Assembly (NCBI RefSeq): GCF_029714205.1
Contig: NZ_CP121648.1
Location: 2,666,001 to 2,730,000, forward strand
From: Methylobacterium sp. CB376
GTDB lineage: Bacteria > Pseudomonadota > Alphaproteobacteria > Rhizobiales > Beijerinckiaceae
DNA length: 64,000 nt
Direction: 5' to 3'
Shown here: positions 35,516 through 43,658 of the stretch, in pieces
Position numbering within the stretch: position 1 is the stretch's first letter
How the letters are laid out: each line of letters opens with the position of its first letter
Notes under the pieces: generated by a model
The model's input: only the letters and a program-made list of their open reading frames with translations
Told to the model about the DNA's origin: nothing
Database searches by the model: none
Program-made: the position numbers and the translations under genes

Positions 35516-36166
35516 TCAGCCCTCGGCCGGAGCGCCGCCGAACAGGCGTTCCAGGGCCCGCAGCGCGCCGGCCCAGTCAGGCAGGCGGTGATCGGCGAAG
35601 CGCAGGCGCAGGGCCAAGTCGCCGATCTGGACCTCGCTCAGGCAGGCGCTGTCGGGCTCGGGGCCGGGATCGGCGGCGCAGCGCGCCGCGAAGCGCGTGC
35701 CGTCCGCCTGCGCCAGGTAGAGATCCTCGCCCTCGAACGGGGAGCCCGCCTTGAAGCGCCGCCGCACCAGCCCATCCGCCAGGGGTTCGACGTCCGCGGT
35801 CAGGAAGCGCGCGTAGCGGCGCGCCGGACTGAGCGGCGCCTCGGTCTCCGGGGCACGAGTCACGGTGACGCGCAGGGCATCGCCGCCGCCGGGAAGCGAG
35901 AGGTCGCTCCAGGGAATGACGAGGTCGAGGCGGTTCGCTGCGGCCTCGGCGGGCTTGGCGGCGACGAACCACGCGGCCGGCAGCGTGAGCGCGCGCCCGG
36001 CCGGGTCGGTGGTCCGGCGCAGGCCGGTCGCGGCCGGCGGCCGGGTCAGCCACGCGGCGACGAGGCCCGTGGAGGCGAGCGCGAGCAGGAGCGTGAGCCC
36101 GCCCGCGAGGAGGAGGGGGCGGTCGATGGCGATGCGGCGCGGCGTGACCCGCGCCCTGCGCGTCAT
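35516..36166 (-). CDS. Uncharacterised single-pass membrane protein
   Basis: Encodes 216 aa from ATG 36166; an extension to 36205 is also possible. A basic N terminus (MTRRARVTPRRIAIDR) precedes one strong membrane helix (PLLLAGGLTLLLALASTGLVAAWL), and the remaining 170 residues are predicted periplasmic. Two Cys (RCAADPG, SACLSE) may pair. The fold around RFLTADVEPLADGLVRRRFKAGSPFEGEDLYLAQADGTRFAARC is regular, but I do not recognise the family. Convergent with the DUF3126 gene. Confidence 0.65.
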   Translation of the reverse strand: MTRRARVTPRRIAIDRPLLLAGGLTLLLALASTGLVAAWLTRPPAATGLRRTTDPAGRALTLPAAWFVAAKPAEAAANRLDLVIPWSDLSLPGGGDALRVTVTRAPETEAPLSPARRYARFLTADVEPLADGLVRRRFKAGSPFEGEDLYLAQADGTRFAARCAADPGPEPDSACLSEVQIGDLALRLRFADHRLPDWAGALRALERLFGGAPAEG

Positions 36167-36410
36167 CGCGACGCCTGCTCCCGGCCCCATCGCCGCCATC
36201 CCCACCGACCTGCCGCCCGCGCGGCGCTGTGCAGTGACGATCTGCCGGGACGCTTAACACCGGCTTACCGGTCGACGCGGTGTTCGCCGCATCGGCACCG
36301 TGCCGAAACGGAATATCGCATTCATTTCTGTGGATAACGAAGGATTAACTATAACAGGCCGTGACCGGCCCGGCAGAGTGGCGCCGTCCCTGTCCCGCGC
36401 GGAGCCGACG

Positions 36411-36740
36411 ATGAACCTCACGCCGACAGCCATCGAGAACCTGCAGACCCTGGTGCTCGGCCTCGCCTTCGCGGGGCTGCTGGCGAACGGGTTCGAGTGC
36501 GTGACCGCGCGGCGCGCGAGCTTCAGCCTGCTGCAGGGCGGCGGCGTGGCGGCCCTGGCCTCCCTGCCGCTCCTCGCCTTCGGGGCGCCCTTCATCATTC
36601 TGCGCAACACGGTGCGCGGGCGTCGCCTGGAAGGCCGGCCGATCCCGTTCGTGATGGTGGCCACGATGATCGCCTGCGGCTGGAGCCTGTTGTCGGGCCG
36701 CCTCGTCCTCGACATCGCGCAGCTGGTGGCGCGGGCCTGA
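36411..36740 (+). CDS. Uncharacterised small integral membrane protein
   Basis: Encodes 109 aa from ATG 36411, which follows GGAGCCGACG. Three hydrophobic segments are seen at about residues 9-25, 40-62 and 77-103. Similar short polytopic proteins with FECVTARRASFSLLQ are found in Hyphomicrobiales, but I cannot assign a function. An AT-rich promoter-like stretch (TGTGGATAACG and TATAAC at 36350-36355) lies about 60 bp upstream. Confidence 0.6.
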   Translation: MNLTPTAIENLQTLVLGLAFAGLLANGFECVTARRASFSLLQGGGVAALASLPLLAFGAPFIILRNTVRGRRLEGRPIPFVMVATMIACGWSLLSGRLVLDIAQLVARA

Positions 36741-37227
36741 GCGGGGAGGGCACGATCATCCGGCGGCGGCGCGCACCCGCTGGTTCCGGTTGCCCGGAGC
36801 GATCGCGGGACGGAGGTGCGCCGGCCCCACGATGAGCCGCACGGGACCGCGGGCCTCGTTCGCAGGCCCCACATACCAAATCCGCTTGATCCCTTCGGGA
36901 TGGCGGATCGGGGCTTCGCTCGGGCGGCGCGCGGGCTCGCGATCCGGGATCCGCCGTGATCAACCGGATCCCGTCTCAGAGGCTGAACAGGACTCGCTCG
37001 GACACGGAGATGGCGACACGTGCCGGACGGCCTGCGCGACCACGCCGCGGACGTGCGAGGGATCGGGCGGGATCGCTGACCCATGCTGCGGCGCGCGTGC
37101 GGCGAGCCTCAGAGCCTCTCAGCACGAGGGAGGATGTGACCCGCCACACCTGCGAGCTACCGAGGATCCAGGCTTCGCGGCACGCCAGGTCAGAAGGGGC
37201 GTCGGGAACCGCTCGATCGTCGACCTC
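36741..37227. other. 487-bp intergenic region without a recognised gene
   Basis: No credible coding frame is seen. It holds a family B repeat at 36880-36975. The rest (36976-37227) has no obvious terminator, tRNA or conserved motif. It lies between a plus-strand membrane-protein gene and the 3' end of the minus-strand C93 peptidase. Confidence 0.5.
36880..36975 (+). repeat. Dispersed intergenic repeat, family B, copy 2
   Basis: Starts CATACCAAATCCGCTTGATC and runs through TTCGGGATGGCGGATCGGGG, GCGCGCGGGCTCG and an inverted repeat GATCCGGGATCC ... GGATCCC. These blocks match the reverse complement of 41889-41990 along nearly its whole length and that of 12413-12515 in part. Confidence 0.75.
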
Positions 37228-37929
37228 TCAGCGGTTCGCGGTGGTGACCGGCGAGGCGACGCCGTTCAGCGACACCCAGGCCAGACCCTCCTGGCCCTCG
37301 CGCTTCACGTAGGTGTATCCGGTGCGCTGCCACGGCAGGATCGCGTTGGTCTTGTTGTCGAGGATGTAGTCGCCCCGGTCGGTGCGCACCATCAGCACCG
37401 CGTGGCCCTCGCCGATCTCGTCGATCACCACCGTCATGCGCAGGGCGCGGCGCGGCAGGCCGCGCTCCACCAGCATTCGGCGCTTCAGGAGCTGGTAATC
37501 CTCGCAATCGCCGTAGCCGTCGTCGGGGAAGTCCCAACGGTCGACCACGCCCCAATGCGCCTGGTCGGTGAGCGGCTTGATGCGGGAATTGACCCGCCGG
37601 TTCACGGCCACCAGCGTCTTCATCAGGGCCGGCGTCAGGGTGATCGCCGCCGGCTCGTTGACGTCGACCGCGCACTCGCCCGGATAGCGCTGGCAGAACT
37701 CGACCCAGGCGCTCACCGGCTTGGCCGAACCGCCGCGCTCGATCGCCGCGCTCGCGTCCGGGAGGGCCGCCAGGGTCTGGGTCTGGGCCTGGCTGGTGGC
37801 GCCGCCGATCAGCAGCGTGGCGCCCACGAGACCGAGTTGCGCGGCACGGGCGCAGCGCGAGATGAGGCCCTGGCGATCGACACCGCTCGCCCGGCCAGGG
37901 CCAACCAACACAACCCGCATCTGCCCCAT
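37228..37929 (-). CDS. Periplasmic transglutaminase-like cysteine peptidase (BTLCP, C93), copy 1
   Basis: Encodes 233 aa. A signal peptide lies at about 25-48 (AAQLGLVGATLLIGGATSQAQ). The C93 domain has WVEFCQRYPGECAVDV, then the catalytic Cys in GYGDCEDYQLLKRRML, the His in GEGHAVLMVRTDRGDYILDNKT with the Asp in YILDN, and the closing ILPWQRTGYTYVKRE. Some BTLCP proteins (LapG) cleave periplasmic adhesins, but others have unknown targets. It lies next to a closely similar copy (38064-38711) on the same strand. Confidence 0.9.
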   Translation of the reverse strand: MGQMRVVLVGPGRASGVDRQGLISRCARAAQLGLVGATLLIGGATSQAQTQTLAALPDASAAIERGGSAKPVSAWVEFCQRYPGECAVDVNEPAAITLTPALMKTLVAVNRRVNSRIKPLTDQAHWGVVDRWDFPDDGYGDCEDYQLLKRRMLVERGLPRRALRMTVVIDEIGEGHAVLMVRTDRGDYILDNKTNAILPWQRTGYTYVKREGQEGLAWVSLNGVASPVTTANR

Positions 37930-38063
37930 CGACCCATGTGCAAATTCGTTGCACGCAGGCTGCCACGGTGCAGGGACCCGCTCAACCGAAAAATTTAAAC
38001 CTTAATGAACGTCCCCGCCGCATTTCGGTTCCAATTCGAGACGTCCAATTCGGCGCTGATTCG

Positions 38064-38711
38064 TCAGCGATTGGCCGTCATGGTCGGTCCGGTCGCGCCG
38101 CCCAGGGAGACCCAGGCCACCGCGCTCTGGGACTCGCGCTTGATGAAGGTGTAGCCGGTCCGGTGCCAGGGGAGCACCGCGCTGGTCTTGTTGTCGAGCA
38201 CGAGGTCGCCGCGGTCGGTGCGCAGCATCAGCACCGCGTGGCCCTCGCCCTTCTCGTCGATCACCACCGTCATGCGCATCGCCCGGCGCGGCAGGCCGCC
38301 CTCGGCGAGCAGCTTGCGCTTGAGCAGCTGGAAGTCCTCGCAATCGCCCGTGCCGTCCTCGGCGAGGTCCCAGTGGTCGGGCACGCCCCAATGCTCCTGG
38401 TCGGTCACCGGCTGGATGCGGGTGTTCACGCCGCGGTTGACCGTGAGGATGGTTTGCCAGACGCGCGGGCTCAGCGTGATCGTCTCGGGCTCGGAGGGGT
38501 CGACCGCGCATTCCGCCGCGTAGCGCTGGCAGAACTCGACCCAGGCCGCGATCGGGCGGGCGGCACCGAGGCTGGGCGCCGCCAGCGTCGTCGCCGGCAG
38601 GGCCGCGACGGTCTGGGCCCGCGCCGCCGGCGCGGCGCCCAGCAGCGCCAGCATCGCCACCGCGCCGAGACCCGCGGCGCGCGTCCAGATCGTCCCCGTC
38701 TTCCTGCTCAT
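38064..38711 (-). CDS. Periplasmic transglutaminase-like cysteine peptidase (BTLCP, C93), copy 2
   Basis: Encodes 215 aa. ATG 38711 is chosen because AAGGGG lies 9 nt upstream; ATG 38720 is possible. The signal peptide is AAGLGAVAMLALLGAAPAARA. The domain order is the same as in the neighbour: WVEFCQRYAAECAVDPSEPE, TGDCEDFQLLKRKLL (Cys), GEGHAVLMLRTDRGDLVLDNKT (His, Asp) and LPWHRTGYTFIKRE. The two share most of the catalytic domain but differ in the N-terminal part, consistent with an old tandem duplication. Substrate unknown; no LapA-like adhesin is visible in this window. Confidence 0.9.
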   Translation of the reverse strand: MSRKTGTIWTRAAGLGAVAMLALLGAAPAARAQTVAALPATTLAAPSLGAARPIAAWVEFCQRYAAECAVDPSEPETITLSPRVWQTILTVNRGVNTRIQPVTDQEHWGVPDHWDLAEDGTGDCEDFQLLKRKLLAEGGLPRRAMRMTVVIDEKGEGHAVLMLRTDRGDLVLDNKTSAVLPWHRTGYTFIKRESQSAVAWVSLGGATGPTMTANR

Positions 38712-38964
38712 CGGTGCCATCCCCTTCGTTGAGGGGACGATCGCGCGCCGCCTGCTGGGACCCGCTGAAGCGGTTCCGCGCAATTTTAGTGAAAGGCCGC
38801 CGGCACTTCGCGGGCCGCGAAGAGGCCCAAGAGCCGGCTGAGAGGTCCCGCTCAAATGCGCCGATCCGGTTCACGGCGCCGAAACCATGCGGGCCGCGAA
38901 ACAAGGGGCGCCCCGGCAGGGTTGTCCCGCCCCGGGCCTGCCATCGCCGGGAGACAGGAGCATC

Positions 38965-39591
38965 ATGGCTACGCCGACGCCCGAGACGACCGACGCGCTG
39001 CCGAATGGACCGCTCGGCGAGGACGCGATCCATGTCTGCGTGGACATGCAGAACCTGTTCGCCCGCGACACCGCGTGGCACACGCCCTGGCTGCCGCGGG
39101 TCCTGCCGCGGGTGCGGGAGCTCGCGGCCCGCAGCCCCGAGCGGACGGTGTTCACCCGCTTCGTCCCGGCCCGCCATCCGGGCGAGGGGAGGGGAACCTG
39201 GCGCCGCTACTACGAGCGCTGGTCCAGCATGACCATCGACGCCCTCGGCGAGGAGATGGTGGAGCTGGTCCCGGACCTTGCGGGCTTCGCCCCGCCCGCC
39301 CGCGTGGTCGACAAGCACGTCTACTCGCCCTGGCTGGAGCCGGGCCTGGACCACGCCCTGCGGGATCTCGGCGCCGAGACTCTCGTCATCACCGGGGGCG
39401 AGACCGACGTCTGCGTGCTCGCCACCGTGCTCGGGGCCGTCGACCGGGGTTACCGGGTCGTGCTCGCGACGGACGGGCTGTGCTCCTCCTGCGACGAGAC
39501 CCACGACGCGATGCTCACCCTCTACCAGCAGCGCTTCGGACAGCAGCTCGAAACGGCCACGATCGATCAGATCCTGCACAATTGGCGATGA
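38965..39591 (+). CDS. Isochorismatase-family cysteine hydrolase
   Basis: Encodes 208 aa from ATG 38965 (CAGGAG 5 nt upstream). The catalytic triad is visible: Asp in IHVCVDMQNLFARD, Lys in VDKHVYSPW and Cys in TGGETDVCVLATVLGAVDRGYRV. Members hydrolyse isochorismate, nicotinamide, biuret or N-carbamoyl substrates; the specificity here is not evident. The DAMLTLYQQRFGQQLETATI ending is frequent in alphaproteobacterial members. Divergent from the C93 peptidase pair. Confidence 0.88.
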   Translation: MATPTPETTDALPNGPLGEDAIHVCVDMQNLFARDTAWHTPWLPRVLPRVRELAARSPERTVFTRFVPARHPGEGRGTWRRYYERWSSMTIDALGEEMVELVPDLAGFAPPARVVDKHVYSPWLEPGLDHALRDLGAETLVITGGETDVCVLATVLGAVDRGYRVVLATDGLCSSCDETHDAMLTLYQQRFGQQLETATIDQILHNWR

Positions 39592-39805
39592 ATTCAGTCT
39601 GCAATCCGTCCCTCGACCGCTCATTCGGCCACCACATTCCGCAGCGCAGCACACACGATCGTGAGGGATGATGCCGGGAACTGGCGCGGATTGCGCTGCT
39701 TGGCCGGGGCCATATCTCAAGACACGGTCGCACGGCTCTGACATAGTCTCGTCAGATTTGTTGGATAACCGGAGTGCTGGCATCCAGCAGATCGGGAGGT
39801 GTCCT

Positions 39806-40033
39806 GTGCGCTGCTACAATCTGTTCCGCCTGAAGGAGCCCGACGGGCTGATCTGCGCCGTACCGGAGGATTACGCCGTACCGGCCTTCGTCACCGGCTC
39901 GCGCTGGGTGTTCGACGGCAAGGTCGACGGGGCCGGCCGGCACCCGTTCGGATTCGACCGGCACGCCGCCGCCACGGCCGTGCGCTTCAACGGCTTCTAC
40001 CTGTTCCAGCGCATGGAGGGCGCGGGCACCTGA
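39806..40033 (+). CDS. Uncharacterised 75-aa protein
   Basis: GTG start with GGAGGT (39795-39800) 5 nt upstream. The sequence MRCYNLFRLKEPDGLICAVPEDYAVPAFVTG...WVFDGKVDG...FDRHAAATAVRFNGFYLFQRMEG is composed like a small soluble globular protein and has no signal peptide. I do not recognise a family. The region before it (39592-39805) is AT-richer and probably holds its promoter. It precedes the PilZ gene by 90 bp in the same direction. Confidence 0.7.
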   Translation: MRCYNLFRLKEPDGLICAVPEDYAVPAFVTGSRWVFDGKVDGAGRHPFGFDRHAAATAVRFNGFYLFQRMEGAGT

Positions 40034-40123
40034 CCACCCGACGATCGCGTCGAGGGTTCCTTAACGTCCCGCACGCATCCTGCACGCGTCGCGATCGCGA
40101 TCGCGAATGGCTGGGCGGGCGGG

Positions 40124-40525
40124 ATGTCTGAGCATCGCAGAGAGGTGCGCCTGAGGACCTTCCTCAAGGGACGCATCGTCTTCAACAACGGCAACTCGTC
40201 GATGGACTGCCTGGTCCGGGACTTGTCGGCGACCGGCGCGCGGCTCGCGCTCAGCGAGACGGCGGTGCTGCCCGACGCGTTCGACCTGCACATCCCGGCC
40301 AAGGACAAGGTCTACAAGGCCGCCCTGCGCTGGCGCCGGGCGGACGGGGTCGGCGTCGCCTTCCAGGAGGATGCCGCGGTCGCGGCCCCCGCCGCCCCGA
40401 CGCCGGGGGCCGACGTGCCGGCGGCCGTTCTCATGCACCGCATCCGCGAACTCGAGGCCGAGAACGCCACGCTGCGCCGCCTCCTGGTCGAGGCGGAGGC
40501 GGCGGCCATGGAGCGCCTCGCCTGA
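40124..40525 (+). CDS. PilZ-domain protein with C-terminal coiled coil
   Basis: Encodes 133 aa. The PilZ c-di-GMP site is recognisable: RREVRLRTFLKGRIVF (the RxxxR box appears as R5-R6..R9-R11) and CLVRDLSATGARL (D/NxSxxG). The C-terminal 35 residues (MHRIRELEAENATLRRLLVEAEAAAMERLA) are a leucine-zipper-like coiled coil, likely for dimerisation or partner binding. It should sense cyclic di-GMP. It is unlinked here to cyclases or phosphodiesterases. A strong hairpin follows the stop. Confidence 0.88.
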   Translation: MSEHRREVRLRTFLKGRIVFNNGNSSMDCLVRDLSATGARLALSETAVLPDAFDLHIPAKDKVYKAALRWRRADGVGVAFQEDAAVAAPAAPTPGADVPAAVLMHRIRELEAENATLRRLLVEAEAAAMERLA

Positions 40526-40548
40526 CGGGGACGCTCCCGAATACGACG

Positions 40549-40580
40549 AAGGGCCGCCCCGGTCTCCCGGAGCGACCCTT
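40549..40580. terminator. Bidirectional terminator-like hairpin between the PilZ gene and the micro-ORF
   Basis: Arms AAGGGCCGCCCCGG and CCGGAGCGACCCTT (14 nt each, two G:U-type mismatches) close a TCTC tetraloop. It ends in TT on the plus strand and AA..TT on the reverse. It sits 24 bp after the PilZ stop and 40 bp after the 40620-40691 micro-ORF stop, so it can end both transcripts. Confidence 0.7.
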
Positions 40581-40619
40581 CCATTGCCGAACCGCAGCCC
40601 GGCGACCCGTGTCGTGCGC

Positions 40620-40691
40620 TCAGGCTGCGAAGCCGGAGGCGACGATCCAGGTCAGGGCCACCGATGCCTGCGGCTGATGACAATGAGACAC
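40620..40691 (-). CDS. Candidate 23-codon micro-ORF with an ideal Shine-Dalgarno
   Basis: GTG at 40691 to TGA at 40620-40622 encodes MSHCHQPQASVALTWIVASG followed by FAA. The Shine-Dalgarno AAAGGAGGTG (40706-40697 on the minus strand) is a 10-nt perfect match to the 16S anti-SD and lies 5 nt from the GTG. Upstream is an AT-rich ATTCCGATCATCGTCAACAA leader; downstream is a strong hairpin (40549-40580). The peptide has a hydrophilic His/Cys head and a hydrophobic second half (ALTWIVASGFAA). I do not recognise it. It could be a secreted or membrane micropeptide or a leader peptide without a nearby target gene. Confidence 0.6.
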   Translation of the reverse strand: MSHCHQPQASVALTWIVASGFAA

Positions 40692-40827
40692 TGGACCACC
40701 TCCTTTCGGTTGTTGACGATGATCGGAATGTAGGCGGCCCGTCCCCCGGCGCAAGAACCGGCGCCGCGGCCATCCGCCCTAATGCTGCGCCCTTGACCGC
40801 GGCCGCCACTCCGCCAGCTTGGCCCTC

Positions 40828-41889
40828 ATGAAGCGCAGGCGCCTCATCAGTCTCGCGAGCGCCGTCACGGTCATGACGCTGGGCGGGGTCGGCTACGCGG
40901 CCCACCGGCGCAGCCAGAATCCCTATTACCGGGGGCCGGTCAGCGACCACTTCGACGGGACGCGCTTCTTCTCGCCCGGTCAGGCCCAGGACAAGGACCT
41001 GGTCGAACTGGCGCGCTGGCAGCTCGGCCGGAGCCGGGAGAATTGGCCGCGGCGCTGGCCGAGCCCCTTTGCGGCGGACGTGCCGCCCGAGCGGGTGGCG
41101 GGCCTGCGCGTCGTCCATATCGGGCATGCGAGCCTGCTGATCCAGGTGGCGGGCCGCAACATCCTGGTCGACCCGGTCTACGGCAAGCGGGCGAGCCCGG
41201 TGGGCTTCGCCGGGCCCAAACGCGTCAATCCGCCGGGGATCGCCTTCGCGGACCTCCCGCCCATCGACGCGGTGCTGATCACCCACAACCACTACGACCA
41301 TCTCGACGGTCCGACGCTGGCGCGGCTGTGGGCGACCCACCAGCCGCTCGTCGTCGCGCCGCTCGGGAACGACGCCATCATCCGCTCCTACGACGACGCG
41401 ATCACGGTGGAGACCCGCGACTGGGGCGGCGAGGTCGATCTCGGCGGCGGGATCACGGTGCACCTCGTGCCGGCCTATCACTGGTCCGCCCGGGGGGTGA
41501 ACGATCGGCGCATGGCCCTGTGGTGCGCCTTCGTGCTGACGACGCCGCACGGCACCCTCTACCATGTCGGGGATACGGGCTACGGCGACGGCGCGATCTT
41601 CGCGCCGGTGCGCGAGCGCTTCGGCCCGGTCCGCCTCGCCACCCTGCCGATCGGCGCCTACGAGCCGCGCTGGTTCATGCAGCCCCAGCACGTCAATCCG
41701 GAGGAGGCGCTGCGCATCGCGCAGGCCGTCGAGGCGCGCCAAGCCCTCGGCCACCATTGGGGAACGTTCCGCCTCACCAACGAGGGCATCGCCGAGCCGG
41801 AGGCCGCCCTCGGCGCCGCGCTGGCGGCCGCCGAGGTCCCGCCCGAGCGCTTCCTCGCCCTGCGCCCGGGGCAGGTCTGGGAGGGCTGA
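40828..41889 (+). CDS. Metallo-beta-lactamase-fold hydrolase (NAPE-PLD/UlaG-like)
   Basis: Encodes 353 aa. An N-terminal hydrophobic segment (LISLASAVTVMTLGGVGYAA) is a probable anchor or signal. The MBL fold has VVHIGHASLLIQVAGRNILVDP, the zinc motif LITHNHYDHLDG (HxHxDH), HVGDTGYGDG (metal Asp) and ALGHHWGTFRL (final His). GFAGPKRVNPPGI and LPIGAYEPRWFMQPQHVNPEEA are typical of NAPE-PLD-like hydrolases. Natural substrate unknown; in bacteria these are seldom characterised. ATG 40828 is preferred to the TTG at 40819. Confidence 0.87.
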   Translation: MKRRRLISLASAVTVMTLGGVGYAAHRRSQNPYYRGPVSDHFDGTRFFSPGQAQDKDLVELARWQLGRSRENWPRRWPSPFAADVPPERVAGLRVVHIGHASLLIQVAGRNILVDPVYGKRASPVGFAGPKRVNPPGIAFADLPPIDAVLITHNHYDHLDGPTLARLWATHQPLVVAPLGNDAIIRSYDDAITVETRDWGGEVDLGGGITVHLVPAYHWSARGVNDRRMALWCAFVLTTPHGTLYHVGDTGYGDGAIFAPVRERFGPVRLATLPIGAYEPRWFMQPQHVNPEEALRIAQAVEARQALGHHWGTFRLTNEGIAEPEAALGAALAAAEVPPERFLALRPGQVWEG

Positions 41890-41990
41890 TCCGGGATCCG
41901 GTCGATCGCGGCGGATCCCGGATCACGAGCCCGCGCGGCTTGAGCGACGCCCGCAGCCGCCATCCCGACGGCATCACTGGATCCGGGATG
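41889..41990 (-). repeat. Dispersed intergenic repeat, family B, copy 3
   Basis: On the minus strand it reads GGATCCAGTGATGCCGTCGG, GATGGCGGCTGCGGGCGTC, GCCGCGCGGGCTCGTGATCC and an end palindrome GGATCCGCCGCGATCGACCGGATCC. This is the same order of blocks as in the copy at 36880-36975. It starts right at the stop of the MBL hydrolase. Confidence 0.75.
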
Positions 41991-42100
41991 AGCGCTCCGC
42001 GGCCGGCGATGACTCGTCCGGCTCCGATCCGCACTGATCAACCCTCGTCCATGGTCCTGCTCCGACCGAGTGGTCGCGCCGGGTCAGGCCGCTCAACCTC

Positions 42101-42373
42101 TCAGCTGATCGGGCAGCGCCCGCCGCCCCGGTAGAGGTAGGGCCTCCCGGCGAAGTTGTAGCAGATCTTGCCGGGTCTGGGCCCGCCGATGCCGACCGGG
42201 CGCGGGCCGCAGCCGGCGAAGCGGCCGCAATGCGCGCCGCCGTCGCGGCCGCCCCGGTCGGGCTTCCAGCCGCCGTAGCCGCCCCACTGCGCCTCGGCCG
42301 GCACCGCGAGAACCAGGGCGGCGGTTCCGGAGATCATCACCACCAGCCGTCTCACGGCCGCTGCGCGCATCAT
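42101..42373 (-). CDS. Uncharacterised secreted Gly-rich small protein
   Basis: Encodes 90 aa. A signal peptide (VRRLVVMISGTAALVLAVPAEA) precedes a Gly/Arg-rich mature part with four Cys (AHCGRFAGCGPRP, KICYNF, GRCPIS). An aromatic-Gly opening (QWGGYGGWKP) is notable. I do not recognise a family. It lies just downstream of the curli-like locus on the same strand and might belong to it, but that is only position. Confidence 0.6.
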   Translation of the reverse strand: MMRAAAVRRLVVMISGTAALVLAVPAEAQWGGYGGWKPDRGGRDGGAHCGRFAGCGPRPVGIGGPRPGKICYNFAGRPYLYRGGGRCPIS

Positions 42374-42462
42374 GACTGAGCCTCGTCGTCGATCATCCCC
42401 GACGAGACTGGACCGGGCACGCCCGCAACGATGTGCGGAACGCCACCCGCCCCGATTTCCTG

Positions 42463-43014
42463 CTACCGCGTCTCGCAGAAGCTCGCCTTCATGCGCTGCG
42501 CCGCCTCCTGGTAGAGCGCGAGCGAGGCGGGCGCCGCGAGGTCGCTGGCGTGGGTGATCTCGCTGCGGCAGGTCGTCCCCTCCCGGCTCTCGGCGCAGAT
42601 CAGCCGCGGGCCGCCGTAGAGGACGACGCGGCTCCCCGATGCGCCCGCGGGGGCGGGCTCGCCCCGCACGCCGCTGAGCTCGTGCAGATCGACCACCCCG
42701 CCGCCCGCCGCGAAATCCGGCCGCCCCGCGCCGTCGAAGCGCGCGATGCTCCGCGTCCTCGCCATCCAGAGACAATCGCCCAGCTTCTTCAGGAGGACGT
42801 GCACGCCGCAGCCGACGTCGCGGGGATTGGGGCAGGTCGTGGTGCGGCTGAACTCGTAGATCCCGAAGCCGGTGTCGCGGAGTTCCCCGGCCGGCCCGGC
42901 CCCGTGCGCCTGGTGGCCGCCGATCAGCAGGAGCGCCGTCTCGACCTCCGACTGCGCCCGAGCCGGCGCGCCGCCCAGGGCAGCCACGATCACCGCGAGC
43001 GAGGCGCATCGCAT
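42463..43014 (-). CDS. Uncharacterised secreted protein near the curli-like locus
   Basis: Encodes 183 aa. Signal peptide MRCASLAVIVAALGGAPARA, then GAGPAGELRDTGFGIYEFSRTTTCPN, CGVHVLLKKLGDCLWMARTRSIARFDG and SRVVLYGGPRLICAESREGTTC. Six cysteines in the mature part suggest disulfides. Size and position next to CsgF might suggest a CsgE-like accessory role, but I see no CsgE signature, so no function is assigned. Confidence 0.62.
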   Translation of the reverse strand: MRCASLAVIVAALGGAPARAQSEVETALLLIGGHQAHGAGPAGELRDTGFGIYEFSRTTTCPNPRDVGCGVHVLLKKLGDCLWMARTRSIARFDGAGRPDFAAGGGVVDLHELSGVRGEPAPAGASGSRVVLYGGPRLICAESREGTTCRSEITHASDLAAPASLALYQEAAQRMKASFCETR

Positions 43015-43156
43015 CGGAGGGACCCTCCCGGCATCGGCCGCGTCGGACCGGCCCTGCCGGGCAGCCATCATAGCGCGGATCACGGCCGGATGTCCCGGGC
43101 CGCGCCGAGGGGCGGGGCGCGCAGCCGATGCGGCCCCCGCGCGGGCTGGTCGCGTC

Positions 43157-43615
43157 CTACGGGGTTGCGGGGACCGTCACCGTGGTGACCGTGCTGCCGT
43201 CGTTGATCGTGATCGACACGTTGCTGCCGACCCGGGTGTAGCTGATCGTGGTGCCCTGGAAGCTGAACTGCCCGTTCGGCTGCGCGTTCTCGCCGAAGAT
43301 CGCCCGCGTGATCTGGTTGGCCAGCGAGCTGTAGAGCTGCGTCTGCAACTGCTGGGCAAAGGCTTGGCCGGGCGTCAGGATCCCGCCGCGGGCGGCGGAG
43401 GCTGCCGCCCCGGTGATCTGCTGGCGCCGCTGCGCGGCGGCCTGCGGTATGTTCTGGGCATTGGCCTCCGCCTGCAGCCACGACCCGTTGAGCTGGGGGC
43501 CGCCGAAGGCGGGGTTGACGGGCTGGTAGACGAGACTGCTCGCTTCGGCCGGCCGGGCGGCGTGGAGCAGGACCAGCCCCGCCGCGAGACCGATCATCCG
43601 CGTGAACGCAACCAT
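43157..43615 (-). CDS. csgF: Curli assembly protein CsgF
   Basis: Encodes 152 aa. Signal peptide ending at AEA, then the CsgF signature at the mature N terminus: SSLVYQPVNPAFGGPQLNGSWL. In E. coli this stretch (xLVYTPVNPxFGGNxxNG) inserts into the CsgG channel. The rest includes a Gln-rich helix (AFAQQLQTQLYSSLANQITRAIFG) and a beta-rich end. CsgF caps the secretion pore and couples it to the nucleator at the surface. Start ATG 43615. Last recognised csg gene of the minus-strand locus, 43 bp after the second curlin-like gene. Confidence 0.92.
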   Translation of the reverse strand: MVAFTRMIGLAAGLVLLHAARPAEASSLVYQPVNPAFGGPQLNGSWLQAEANAQNIPQAAAQRRQQITGAAASAARGGILTPGQAFAQQLQTQLYSSLANQITRAIFGENAQPNGQFSFQGTTISYTRVGSNVSITINDGSTVTTVTVPATP

Positions 43616-43658
43616 TGCGGAAACTCCGTGTGGGGATCGAGGAGGCAGTCGGCGCGCC

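Noticed and set aside
42463..43014. Calling this secreted protein CsgE because of its place beside csgF
   Set aside because: No CsgE sequence signature can be seen, and it is larger than CsgE with six cysteines.
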